Assembly (NCBI GenBank): GCA_012798455.1
Contig: JAAZNC010000034.1
Location: forward strand, 1-64,000
DNA from: Chloroflexota bacterium
Lineage (GTDB): Bacteria; Chloroflexota; Anaerolineae; Anaerolineales; Anaerolineaceae
DNA: 64,000 nt
Direction: 5' to 3'
Under the pieces are notes generated by a model, which was given only the letters and a program-made list of their open reading frames with translations, searched no databases and was not told where the DNA came from. Below, one piece after another: positions 49,817 to 59,254 of this stretch. Every line of letters begins with the position of its first letter. Within the stretch, counting starts at the first letter, position 1. A program made the translations under genes and the position numbers.

Positions 49817-50992
49817 TTACTCTCCGATTGGATTTTGTATTTGAAATTTGAATTCTCCACCTACCATGGTGGCAATGACATGATAGGTAGAGTCGAAAAA
49901 AGTCAGATCGGCATCATTCCCTACCCTGATAAATCCTTTCCTATCCGATATCCCCATAGCTGTAGCGGGAGTACTGGTTGCCATCTTGAGCACGGATTGA
50001 AAATCTAGTTTTGTAAATTCTATTGTATTGCGAATTGCCTGATCCAGTGTGAGCGTACTACCTGCTAAGCTTCCATTGGCAATCCTGGCTGCACCATCAG
50101 CAACCCTGACTGCCTGACCACCCAACTCATATTCTCCGTCTGGTAGACCTGTGGCACGCATGGCATCCGTAATGAGAATAACACAGTCGATTCCTTTAAC
50201 TGCAATGGTCAATTCGACTATTGCTGGATGAAGGTGAATACCATCGGCAATGACCTGAGCGTAAATGCGTGGATCATATAAAATGCCTCCAACAGTACCT
50301 GGTTCTCTATGATGTAATCCTGACATTCCGTTGAAGAGGTGAGTGGCTTGTTTAACGCCGAGATTTGCGGCGTGGAGCACCTGATCGAGAGTGGCGTTAC
50401 TGTGACCGATTGCCAATTCAACTTTGTTCTCAACGCAGAAATGGATCAAATCATCCGATCCATCCAATTCAGGTGCAAAGGTCAGTAACTTCACAATGCC
50501 TTTTTCGATCCATGTCATATATTCTTCTGGCTGTGGGCTTCTTAAAAATTTTGGATTTTGAGCCCCCTTATATTTCATATTGATATACGGTCCCTCAATA
50601 TGTGCTCCTAGAAGATTTGCACCTGACAGCATATCTTCACAATGCAGGATATTATCTAAGGCTAGGTTGATATTTTCCTGGGGATTGGAGACAGTGGTGG
50701 CATGGAAGGATGTAACACCATGCTGTACGAGAAAAATACTCATCGTTTCAAGTGCTTCTGGAGTGGCATCCATCGTGTCGGATCCCATGCACCCATGGAT
50801 GTGAATATCAATCAATCCCGGGGTGACTAATAAATCCCTGGCATTGATCACGCGCTCATTATGGGACATGCATCTTAAATCGTTGTTTGACGGATTGATA
50901 CTAATAATCTTTCCATCTTTGATATCGATTTCTTGATTTGCCAGAAACTCACCGGGTGTGAGAATATCGGCATGAACTATTTTTATTTTCAT
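49817..50992 (-). CDS. nagA: N-acetylglucosamine/galactosamine-6-phosphate deacetylase
   Basis: PGLIDIHIHGCMGSDTMDATPEAL; GAHIEGPYINMKYKGAQ; LFNGMSGLHHREPGTVG. Confidence 0.92.
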   Translation of the reverse strand: MKIKIVHADILTPGEFLANQEIDIKDGKIISINPSNNDLRCMSHNERVINARDLLVTPGLIDIHIHGCMGSDTMDATPEALETMSIFLVQHGVTSFHATTVSNPQENINLALDNILHCEDMLSGANLLGAHIEGPYINMKYKGAQNPKFLRSPQPEEYMTWIEKGIVKLLTFAPELDGSDDLIHFCVENKVELAIGHSNATLDQVLHAANLGVKQATHLFNGMSGLHHREPGTVGGILYDPRIYAQVIADGIHLHPAIVELTIAVKGIDCVILITDAMRATGLPDGEYELGGQAVRVADGAARIANGSLAGSTLTLDQAIRNTIEFTKLDFQSVLKMATSTPATAMGISDRKGFIRVGNDADLTFFDSTYHVIATMVGGEFKFQIQNPIGE

Positions 50993-51010
50993 CGTTTGCT
51001 TAATAAAAAG

Positions 51011-51032
51011 AGGGGAGGGTCACCCCTCCCCT
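51011..51032 (-). other. Intercistronic stem-loop between PTS IIC and NagA genes
   Basis: aggggaggg-tcac-ccctcccct, 9-bp perfect stem. Confidence 0.7.
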
Positions 51033-51041
51033 TACATACAT

Positions 51042-52358
51042 TTAGAAACCGAATATCTTTGCAATTCCCCATATGACAATGCCAGGTACGATTGCGTCGG
51101 GGACAGTAAAACCTAGACCAACTGCGCCGAGCCCGGAGAGATCTCCGAACACCTGGAATTTGTAGGCAAAACTGATAAGAAACCAGCCTACGAAACTCCA
51201 CAGGAAACCACCCAGCCATGCACCTTTACGACCACCAGTTGCATTTCCAAAGATGGCGCCAGCACCACTCGCGAAGAAAGCAGCGATCATGCTAGGGAGT
51301 GGAACAGGCCAGCCGATCAGTGCCAGTATAACCATGCTGGCTACCTGCCCGATGGTACCGGAGATTAGCCCGAAGATCAGTGCGTTAGGAGCATAGGGAT
51401 AGATGACCGGGCAATCTAGAGCGGGTTTCGCACCGGGAATGAGCTTCTCGGCAATACCCTTAAAGGCAGGTGTGATCTCGGCAATCAACATACGTACCCC
51501 TTGCAACAGCACCAGCACACCGGCAGTAAAGTTTAGAGCGGTCAAAAGAGTAAAGACAATCCAATTTTGTCCCCCACTGATGTTCTCGGCGAAACCGGTT
51601 GTCCCAATTTGCCCGAGAGCCAAACCCGCACCAATGAAAGCAACCAGTAGCATGATGAGTGAAATTGAGACCGACATGTCGCGTAAGAAGTTGAAGGATT
51701 CTTTGATCTTGACGTTTTCAGAAGAATCTTCAGGTTTCCCGACCAGCTTACCAGCCCATGCCCCCAGCATATTTAGCAGTGTTTGACCATGACCAAATGC
51801 GATCTCATCACTGCCGGTGATCTTGCGCATGATGGGCTGTGCTAGGGCAGGTGCGAAGGTCATATAGAATCCATCCAAGACCGATGCTAGTGCTACAACG
51901 ACTGGGGTAGAGAAACCAAACGAGTGGAATAGGATGGCGAATGCACCCGCGTGAACCCAGATCATGTGGCCGGTCAGGTAAATATAACGATATTTCGTAA
52001 CTCGTGATACCAGGACATGGACTATGTATCCAAAGAGCATTGTCCAGGCAATTTCAGCACCAACATTCATCAAGTTGGTATTTTGGACTGCTCCCACCAC
52101 AGCTTCATCATAGGTTACAAAGGTTTCAAAACCTCCTGATGGGATCCCGTATTCAAAAAATTGTTGAATCGGGGTCAGTGCATTGATAAGGGCGGTGATA
52201 CCGATCCCAAGGATCAACTGCCCTAAAATAGTCTTCAACGTGCCTTTAAAGACATCCCCGGCAGTCTTTTTCTGCAACAGCAAACCGACCATAGCAATAA
52301 AGCCAAGAACGATCGCGGGGAGTGTGATCAAAGACAGAATTGTATCAAATATAGCCAT
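51042..52358 (-). CDS. PTS ascorbate/galactitol-type (UlaA-like) IIC transporter
   Basis: LQKKTAGDVFKGTLKTILGQLILGIG; TGHMIWVHAGAFAILFHSF; KLIPGAKPALDCPVIYPYAPNALIFG. Confidence 0.88.
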   Translation of the reverse strand: MAIFDTILSLITLPAIVLGFIAMVGLLLQKKTAGDVFKGTLKTILGQLILGIGITALINALTPIQQFFEYGIPSGGFETFVTYDEAVVGAVQNTNLMNVGAEIAWTMLFGYIVHVLVSRVTKYRYIYLTGHMIWVHAGAFAILFHSFGFSTPVVVALASVLDGFYMTFAPALAQPIMRKITGSDEIAFGHGQTLLNMLGAWAGKLVGKPEDSSENVKIKESFNFLRDMSVSISLIMLLVAFIGAGLALGQIGTTGFAENISGGQNWIVFTLLTALNFTAGVLVLLQGVRMLIAEITPAFKGIAEKLIPGAKPALDCPVIYPYAPNALIFGLISGTIGQVASMVILALIGWPVPLPSMIAAFFASGAGAIFGNATGGRKGAWLGGFLWSFVGWFLISFAYKFQVFGDLSGLGAVGLGFTVPDAIVPGIVIWGIAKIFGF

Positions 52359-52437
52359 TTCATCCTCCTAAAGATTTGTTTTGGTAAAAAAACGACCAAT
52401 GAAAATGAATAATTCGATCAGTAGAAAACCTCCTTTC

Positions 52438-52713
52438 TTATGAGAGCTCTCTTATTGCTTGCAAGACTTTTTCTTTAATTTCCGCTTTATCAACCAAATT
52501 TTTTATTAAAATTATCTTGGCGGGATAATCCTTTAAATGGGATTCCATATCCACCGGCGCGACAACGATATCTGCTTTATTGCCTTTGAACGATCCAAGA
52601 TCCCACGGACTAGTTTCAGCCTTGATCCCTTCAGCCTTGAGGATATCGTCAATAAATAGCTTGAGCATCATACTTGTTCCAAACCCCATTCCGCAAAGTG
52701 TTGCTATAACCAT
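52438..52713 (-). CDS. PTS IIB component (UlaB/GatB-like)
   Basis: ATLCGMGFGTSMMLKLFIDDIL, phosphocysteine loop; adjacent to IIA and IIC. Confidence 0.87.
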   Translation of the reverse strand: MVIATLCGMGFGTSMMLKLFIDDILKAEGIKAETSPWDLGSFKGNKADIVVAPVDMESHLKDYPAKIILIKNLVDKAEIKEKVLQAIRELS

Positions 52714-52720
52714 TTTTCCT

Positions 52721-53182
52721 CTACTTTCTGTTATCAATATAGGAAAATATTGAATTTTTTAACGAGAGTGAATTTGTGTTCTCGCGCAGTACCCTTAAAA
52801 AATTTGATTCTGATAAATAACCTGCTAATTCTGCCAGTGCATCGATATGACTTTTTTTGTCATTCGCTGCCAGAGCGAATGCTAAATCAACCGGATCATT
52901 GGTTGAATGTCCAAAGCAAATAGGGTGTTTCAAAGTCACTAGCGCAAGACTGGATCTGATTACTCCATTTTCAGGACGTGCATGTAATAAAGCGATTCCT
53001 GGTGCAATGACGCAGTATGGTCCTAGGTCTTCCATTACTTTTCTCATGGCTTCTATGTACTGTGGTAGTACGGTCCCAGCCGAAACAAGCAGCCCCCCCG
53101 CTTTTTCAATAACTTGATCTCTTGATAAGAGATCAAGTTTTGCCACAATTGCATCCGAAACCAACAGATCTTTTAAATTCAT
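52721..53182 (-). CDS. PTS IIA component (mannitol/ascorbate type)
   Basis: CVIAPGIALLHARPENGVIRSSLALVTLKHPICFGH phosphohistidine region. Confidence 0.9.
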   Translation of the reverse strand: MNLKDLLVSDAIVAKLDLLSRDQVIEKAGGLLVSAGTVLPQYIEAMRKVMEDLGPYCVIAPGIALLHARPENGVIRSSLALVTLKHPICFGHSTNDPVDLAFALAANDKKSHIDALAELAGYLSESNFLRVLRENTNSLSLKNSIFSYIDNRK

Positions 53183-53194
53183 TCAATTTGCTCT

Positions 53195-54232
53195 TTACAA
53201 CTCAACAACTGCGGTCAGATTTTCAGGTTTATCGGGATTCAAGCCCTTTGAAATACTGCGTTCGTAGGCAATGAGTTGGATCAGTGGTAGATATAGTGGG
53301 TATGATAATATTTGAGGAATATCCTTTTCCCAGGAGAATGAAAAATCCAACTCCTTGGCACCGTGGTTTAGATTGCCAACTCCTAGAGTTCTTCCCCCCA
53401 ATTTTTTCATGTCGTGAAAAACCGGCATTTCAAAATTGAGCGAATGTGGGTCTGTGAATCCTACAATAAGGGAATTTTCATTTACCATCGACATCGGACC
53501 ATGGCGAAATTCGAGAAAATGGAATGCCTCGGAATAACTTAATGACATTTCTTTCATCTTTAACATTACTTCCTGTGCTAAACCATACTGTGGGCCGTTT
53601 CCAAGAAAGAAAAATCGCTCCAACACTGGATTGTTTCCAATCTCAAATGCATTTTCCTGATAATGGTCGAGCAATGTCTGCGCGCTATGACCGACGAGCT
53701 TGATCTGCTCGTCAGAAATATTTCTTGTCCCCATTAGAATAATTGGCCACATCATATTGGTGAATGAGCGAGTTTGTGCAATGCTGTGTTCCATCCCGCT
53801 TGAAGTAACAATGGCGGCAGGTGCCATTCTGGCGAGCGGGCTGTCAGCATAACAGGTAATGGCTAACGCATCTCCCTTCTTCGAACGAATGAAAAGATCC
53901 AGGGCATGTAAGGTTTCTGTCGTCTTGCCAGAACGGGACACGGAAATTAATAACGTTCGCTGATAAGGGTTTGTCCAGCTTTCCCCCGAATACCATAGTT
54001 CAGATCCTGGCAATGATCTACATGGTATTCCCAGAGTATTTTGCAGGAAACGTGCAGCCCATATCGACAAATAGTATGTGGAACCACAACCGGTAATGAT
54101 CACCTGGTCATAATCTTGGAGAACTGGTAATTTATTTCCCCAATCTTTTTTTAAGAATGAAAGAGTTTCAACCCATGAATAAGGTTGCGATAAGATTTCT
54201 TCTCTGGTGTATTTGCCTTGCGTTTCTTGCAT
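53195..54232 (-). CDS. AgaS/GlmS-like SIS-domain ketose-aldose isomerase
   Basis: VIITGCGSTYYLSIWAARFLQ; LISVSRSGKTTETLHALDL; FLEFRHGPMSMV. Confidence 0.85.
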   Translation of the reverse strand: MQETQGKYTREEILSQPYSWVETLSFLKKDWGNKLPVLQDYDQVIITGCGSTYYLSIWAARFLQNTLGIPCRSLPGSELWYSGESWTNPYQRTLLISVSRSGKTTETLHALDLFIRSKKGDALAITCYADSPLARMAPAAIVTSSGMEHSIAQTRSFTNMMWPIILMGTRNISDEQIKLVGHSAQTLLDHYQENAFEIGNNPVLERFFFLGNGPQYGLAQEVMLKMKEMSLSYSEAFHFLEFRHGPMSMVNENSLIVGFTDPHSLNFEMPVFHDMKKLGGRTLGVGNLNHGAKELDFSFSWEKDIPQILSYPLYLPLIQLIAYERSISKGLNPDKPENLTAVVEL

Positions 54233-54251
54233 AAATCATTTCTCCTTGTTG

Positions 54252-55019
54252 TTATACTTGAATAACCTCTATATCCTGTGATCGAATTGCTTGGACTAAT
54301 TCAGGATGTGCATTGTCAGTTGTAACGATGATTTTTGCTGCGGTGATGGGTGCAGTGCGGCTGGTGGATACATGGCCAATCTTGGTGTGGTCGGCGACAA
54401 TGATGACATTGTCGCTGATACCTAAGATCTTTCGATCCGTCATGAGTTCTTGAGGATCCTCACTAGTAAGTCCAAAATGAGGGTGCACCCCCCGCATTCC
54501 AACGATCACTTTATCTACCCGCAGATCCTCAATGACTCTTTCTGCAAAATGTCCGATCATGGATTGTTCTTCTCTGCGCAGGAACCCCCCAATGCCGATG
54601 ATAGGCATTTTCCCATAGATGCTCAATTCATTGATGATGGTAATGGCATTGGTTAATACAGTGATATCATCCCGCTCATGCAATTCTTTTGCAACATATA
54701 ACGTAGTAGTGCCTGAACCAAGGAAGATCACTTCTTTTTCCTCGATCATTGGCGCTACTGCTTTCGCAATGCGGACCTTTTCCTCTTTCAATAATTCCAT
54801 CCTCTTTATAGTGGGAAGTTCGGAATAGGTTGCTGATCGTATGGGCAAAAGAGCTCCACCGTGAGTCCTCTTTAAAAGATTGTTTTTCTCGATCTCATAC
54901 AGATCTCTGCGAATGGTCATTTTAGAGACGTCAAATAACGTGGCTAATTCGTTCACATTGACACTGCCTTTTTGATCTAGCTCTTTTATAATCATCTGCT
55001 GTCTTTCTTCTTTCAACAT
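54252..55019 (-). CDS. DeoR/GlpR family transcriptional regulator
   Basis: MLKEERQQMIIKELDQKGSVNVNELATLFDVSKMTIRRDL. Confidence 0.94.
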   Translation of the reverse strand: MLKEERQQMIIKELDQKGSVNVNELATLFDVSKMTIRRDLYEIEKNNLLKRTHGGALLPIRSATYSELPTIKRMELLKEEKVRIAKAVAPMIEEKEVIFLGSGTTTLYVAKELHERDDITVLTNAITIINELSIYGKMPIIGIGGFLRREEQSMIGHFAERVIEDLRVDKVIVGMRGVHPHFGLTSEDPQELMTDRKILGISDNVIIVADHTKIGHVSTSRTAPITAAKIIVTTDNAHPELVQAIRSQDIEVIQV

Positions 55020-55091
55020 AGCATCCCTTTCATCTTATGTTGTTATTTGTTATTACGTCAATTAATAGCACATAAAAGCACAATAATAATG

Positions 55092-55107
55092 ATCGAATAT
55101 GTTCGAT
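55092..55107. promoter_or_regulatory. Putative DeoR-family operator
   Basis: Perfect inverted repeat ATCGAA-tatg-TTCGAT in the divergent regulator/aldolase intergenic region. Confidence 0.45.
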
Positions 55108-55220
55108 AAGAGGGAATTAATTTGAAAATCGTGGAAAATACATATGTCATACAAAAACGAACAGAACATTGATAATGAAAAGCAATATATTTTGTGTTAC
55201 ATGAGGAAAATAAAAGAACA

Positions 55221-56198
55221 ATGAAAACTCTTTCTATTGGAAAGATAAGGGGATTACAGCAATGTTCTACAGCTGACGGAAAATTTGCAATCCTGGCACT
55301 GGACCATCGCAATAACATGCGCAGGCTGCTCCATCCAGAAAGCGAAGATTTAACCACTGCGATTGAGATTATTGAATTCAAATATCAAGTTGTATCAGCA
55401 TTGAGAAATATACCCAGCGCATATCTTCTGGATCCACTTTTTGGCGCAGCCCAATGTATTTCTTCTGGTATTCTTCCAGGCGGCGGCGGATTATTAGTGG
55501 CACTTGAAGCGACAGGCTATACTGGTGATCAAGTAGCCCGACAGAGTAAAATTCTATCAAATTGGAGTGTAAATAAAATCAAAAGGATGGGTGCAAATGG
55601 TGTGAAATTGTTGGTTTATTACCATCCTGAAGCAAAAACACATCATGATATCGAATCTCTTGTTGGGAAAGTTGCCGAAGATTGCATAGAAGCGGATATC
55701 CCGTTTTTCCTCGAAATCTTAACATATTCCCTTGATCCAAACAGCAGCACATTGATGAATGATGAACGTTATGAAGTCATCATCGAATCTGCAAAGCGCT
55801 TGACTGCTCTTGGTCCCGATGTATTAAAAGCGGAATTTCCTATGGATGTTCAACAGGAAGATGATCAAGAAAAATGGCAAAAGGCATGTGAGGGATTAAC
55901 ACAAGCGAGTCAGGTTCCTTGGATTTTACTTTCAGCTTCAGTGGATTTTGAAATGTTCCTACGGCAAGTGGAAATTGCTTGCCGGGCGAATGCCTCGGGT
56001 GTGGCGGTTGGTAGAGCTGTTTGGAAAGAGGCAACTGACCTACGAGATGTCGAACGCTTGCACTTTCTCCAAAGCACTGCCAGAGCAAGAATGCAAAGGA
56101 TTAATCAAATAGTTGTGGACCAAGCAAAGCCGTGGGCATCCTATTTTGATCCAGTCTGTGCGAATGATTGCTGGTATAAGAATTATCCTGGATCGTAA
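55221..56198 (+). CDS. Class I aldolase, LacD/YihT-like (tagatose-1,6-bisphosphate aldolase family)
   Basis: KFAILALDHRNNMRRLL; GANGVKLLVYYHPEA (candidate Schiff-base Lys); FFLEILTY. Confidence 0.85.
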   Translation: MKTLSIGKIRGLQQCSTADGKFAILALDHRNNMRRLLHPESEDLTTAIEIIEFKYQVVSALRNIPSAYLLDPLFGAAQCISSGILPGGGGLLVALEATGYTGDQVARQSKILSNWSVNKIKRMGANGVKLLVYYHPEAKTHHDIESLVGKVAEDCIEADIPFFLEILTYSLDPNSSTLMNDERYEVIIESAKRLTALGPDVLKAEFPMDVQQEDDQEKWQKACEGLTQASQVPWILLSASVDFEMFLRQVEIACRANASGVAVGRAVWKEATDLRDVERLHFLQSTARARMQRINQIVVDQAKPWASYFDPVCANDCWYKNYPGS

Positions 56199-56203
56199 TA
56201 CTA

Positions 56204-57499
56204 ATGGAATATAACACTTTCGCATGTGGCAGCATCATACAGAATAAAATTGAAGAGCATAAATCTGGAAAAAAAGCTGGTGTCTATTCTATTTGTTCAA
56301 CCAACCGGTCAGTTTTGCTAGCTGCAATGCAAATGCTTCGAAATTTACCGGAACCATTGTTGATCGAATCTACTTGCAATCAAGTTAATCAATATGGTGG
56401 GTATACAGGAATGACGCCATGTGATTTTTCCTTATATGTTAAAAGTCTGGCAGATGAGTCAGATTTTCCTGTAGAACGAATCATTCTGGGAGGCGATCAC
56501 CTGGGACCAAACCCTTGGAAAAATGAAACTCATGCAGAGGCAATGAAAAAAGCTGAACAGTTGATCTTTGATTGTGTGACAGCGGGTTATCAGAAAATCC
56601 ATCTTGATACTTCTATGTCTTGTAGAGATGATTCTGAATTGACTAAAGAGGAAATCGCAGAAAGAGCCACACGGTTATGCTTTCAATCAGAAATGAAAAC
56701 CTCGAACCGATTACCAGTATATGTGATAGGAACAGAAGTACCGATTCCGGGCGGATTGACAGCCGGCCATGACGAAAAAGCACATATTTCGAATGTCCAG
56801 GATGTAGAAGAAACCATCAGTATCTTTCGGAAGACCTTTATGAAATACGGATTACAGAGGGCATGGGATAGAACAATTGCAATTGTGGTCTCTCCTGGAG
56901 TGGAGTTTGGGGACAGAGAAATTTTCCAGTATAGTCGATTCCAAAACAGAGCACTTCGAGATTTCATCGAAACAATACCTACCCTCGTTTATGAAGCGCA
57001 TTCTACTGATTACCAACCCCCATCATTATTGCGTCAAATGGTGGAGGATCATTTTGCCATTTTGAAGGTCGGTCCTGCTTTGACATTTGCTTACCGCGAG
57101 GCGTTGTTTAATCTGGCTGCGATTGAGAAAGAAATACCAAATATTGATCAGAATTTACGGTCTAATTTAATAGAAGTTTTACTGCATACCATGCATGCTC
57201 AACCGACCCATTGGAACGAGCATTACCAGGGCACACCTCAGGAAATTGATTTTTCATTAAAGTACAGCTTTAATGATCGGGCTCGATATTATTGGGGACA
57301 ATCATCTATAAAAAGTGCTGTTGAAAAATTAATTGGAAACCTGCAAAATACCCCCATCCCATTAGCATTGATAAGTCAATATTTCTCTGTCTTCTTTAGA
57401 AAAGTACAGGAGGGGAGTATCCAACCCGTTTCGAAAGATTTAATTCAAGCCAGCATTATGCGAGTGCTAGAAAATTATCAGTTTGCCTGTCATATTTAA
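56204..57499 (+). CDS. GatZ/KbaZ-like D-tagatose-bisphosphate aldolase non-catalytic-subunit family protein
   Basis: GVYSICSTNRSVLLAAM; ESTCNQVNQYGGYTGMTPCDF; LGGDHLGPNPWKNE; HLDTSMSC. Confidence 0.92.
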   Translation: MEYNTFACGSIIQNKIEEHKSGKKAGVYSICSTNRSVLLAAMQMLRNLPEPLLIESTCNQVNQYGGYTGMTPCDFSLYVKSLADESDFPVERIILGGDHLGPNPWKNETHAEAMKKAEQLIFDCVTAGYQKIHLDTSMSCRDDSELTKEEIAERATRLCFQSEMKTSNRLPVYVIGTEVPIPGGLTAGHDEKAHISNVQDVEETISIFRKTFMKYGLQRAWDRTIAIVVSPGVEFGDREIFQYSRFQNRALRDFIETIPTLVYEAHSTDYQPPSLLRQMVEDHFAILKVGPALTFAYREALFNLAAIEKEIPNIDQNLRSNLIEVLLHTMHAQPTHWNEHYQGTPQEIDFSLKYSFNDRARYYWGQSSIKSAVEKLIGNLQNTPIPLALISQYFSVFFRKVQEGSIQPVSKDLIQASIMRVLENYQFACHI

Positions 57500-57505
57500 A
57501 GTTCT

Positions 57506-58120
57506 CTACAAAATTTCTTCATCATCCAGAATGATATCCAAACTGTGTAGCAGGGATATCGCTTCGGGAAGGGTGAATCTGGTTTTGTGCAAGGTATTGA
57601 CTACCGCATTGATATCGTAGTTCCTGGCATCCCGAAAGTCGGTTTCTGTGAGATCGGTGTGAAAAAAGTGCGCTTTTATGAGATCAGTGCGTCGTAGGTC
57701 AGCCCGGCTCAGATCTGCTTCACCAAATTTGACCTCCTGCAACATACAATCCATGAATTTGGTGTTTTCGAGCAGGCAGCCGAAGAAATTGCAATAATTA
57801 AGATTGCATGCGATGAAATGCAGAGGAGGTTTTAATGCTTTCTTCTGCCATGTCAAACGTGTCCAATCGATCCCAACCAGACGTGATTTACGAAATATAG
57901 TGTTTTGGGATTGACAATGCTCCAATTTTGCCAGGCTGAGATCACATTGTTCAAATGAACAGTCCCTAAAATAGCAGGATTGCAGATCGGTCTCTACCAT
58001 CTGACAGGAATGAAAGGAGCATTGCGTGAAATTGCGGTCTTTAATCGCAATTCCGCTGAAATCTTTCCCGTTAAAATCAAACTCGAACAATTCTCGACCA
58101 GCAGGAAATTCATCACCCAT
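57506..58120 (-). CDS. Pentapeptide-repeat protein
   Basis: Tandem A(D/N)LxX repeats: ADLSRADLRRTDLIKAHFFHTDLTETDFRDA. Confidence 0.9.
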   Translation of the reverse strand: MGDEFPAGRELFEFDFNGKDFSGIAIKDRNFTQCSFHSCQMVETDLQSCYFRDCSFEQCDLSLAKLEHCQSQNTIFRKSRLVGIDWTRLTWQKKALKPPLHFIACNLNYCNFFGCLLENTKFMDCMLQEVKFGEADLSRADLRRTDLIKAHFFHTDLTETDFRDARNYDINAVVNTLHKTRFTLPEAISLLHSLDIILDDEEIL

Positions 58121-58146
58121 CCTTCCATTGTATATGAATTTGCCCG

Positions 58147-58692
58147 CTAAACCAGTTTTTCCTGATATTTCTTTCTGAATTTAGCGAGTTTGGGCGAGAT
58201 TACGAACTGGCAGTAGGGCTGCAGCTTATTACGAAAATAGTAATCTTTGTGATATTCCTCTGCCGGGTAGAATTGCTCCAGTGGTATGATCTCTGTTATG
58301 ATGGGGGTAGAAAATTTTCTTTCTTTTTCCAGATCGGCAAGCATGCCCTGTGCTTGCTTTTTTTGTTTTTCATTTAAGTAAAGAATGATAGAGCGATACT
58401 GACTGCCGATATCGTTACCCTGACGGTTAGGCGTGGTAGGATCATGGGTTTGCCAGAATATTTCCAGTAAGTCTTGATAAGTGATCACACTCGTGTCAAA
58501 TTCGATCTTCACTACTTCGGCGTGTCCGGTGGTATCACTGCATACCTGCTGGTAAGTGGGGTCGGGAGTGTGCCCGCCCGCATACCCAGGCGTGACTGAT
58601 TTGACTCCCTCTAACTGGCTGAAAATAGCCTCTGCACACCAAAAGCAGCCACTACCGAAAACTGCCGTTTGCATCGAATCGTTATTTTTCAT
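58147..58692 (-). CDS. msrA: Peptide-methionine (S)-S-oxide reductase
   Basis: AVFGSGCFWCAEAIFSQLEGVKSVTPGYAGG; QYRSIILY. Confidence 0.97.
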   Translation of the reverse strand: MKNNDSMQTAVFGSGCFWCAEAIFSQLEGVKSVTPGYAGGHTPDPTYQQVCSDTTGHAEVVKIEFDTSVITYQDLLEIFWQTHDPTTPNRQGNDIGSQYRSIILYLNEKQKKQAQGMLADLEKERKFSTPIITEIIPLEQFYPAEEYHKDYYFRNKLQPYCQFVISPKLAKFRKKYQEKLV

Positions 58693-59050
58693 CGGGTATG
58701 AACCTCATTGAGATTGAATTCACACAGTAACGTGTGTTTTTTGGCGTAAAACCTTCTCCTTTGAAAACATGTCCTAAATGGGCACCGCAGGCAGTACATT
58801 GAATCTCGGTGCGGTAGCCATCTGCATCGGGAAGTTCTTTCATGGCACCCGGGACGGCATCATCAAAGCTAGGCCAGCCGCAGCCGGCATCAAACTTGTT
58901 GTTGGAGCGGTAAAGCAGGGCGCCGCACTGGCGGCAGGTATAGGTTCCTTTTTCAAAAAAGTCATCGTATTTTCCACTGAAAGGGCGCTCGGTGCCTTTG
59001 TGCAAGATAACATATTTTTCTTCAGGTGTAAGAGGTTCCATTTTCGTCAT
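58682..59050 (-). CDS. msrB: Peptide-methionine (R)-S-oxide reductase
   Basis: TERPFSGKYDDFFEKGTYTCRQCGALLYRS; CGWPSF; RYCVNSISMRF. Confidence 0.97.
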   Translation of the reverse strand: MTKMEPLTPEEKYVILHKGTERPFSGKYDDFFEKGTYTCRQCGALLYRSNNKFDAGCGWPSFDDAVPGAMKELPDADGYRTEIQCTACGAHLGHVFKGEGFTPKNTRYCVNSISMRFIPDEK

Positions 59051-59167
59051 AATAACCTCACTTTTCTATTGACTTACAGTGTATATAGGAATAGCGGATG
59101 ATGTTGTTAGCAAAGTGTTAATCCCATAGTCAATTACTTTGTTGTACAATCCCCCTTCTCAAAGTTT

Positions 59168-59234
59168 GTGCTATCTGATAAGATAAGCACCGTTCTTCAT
59201 CAGAAAACCTCGGCGCAATAAAGCCGGGTTTTTT
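59168..59234 (+). promoter_or_regulatory. Structured leader with terminator-like hairpin upstream of typA
   Basis: Hairpin gtgctatct-gata-agataagcac (59168-59190), then aaaacctcggc-gcaataaa-gccgggtttttt (59204-59234) ~20 nt before the start codon. Confidence 0.55.
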
Positions 59235-59254
59235 AATGGAAAAGAAGGATTCAA

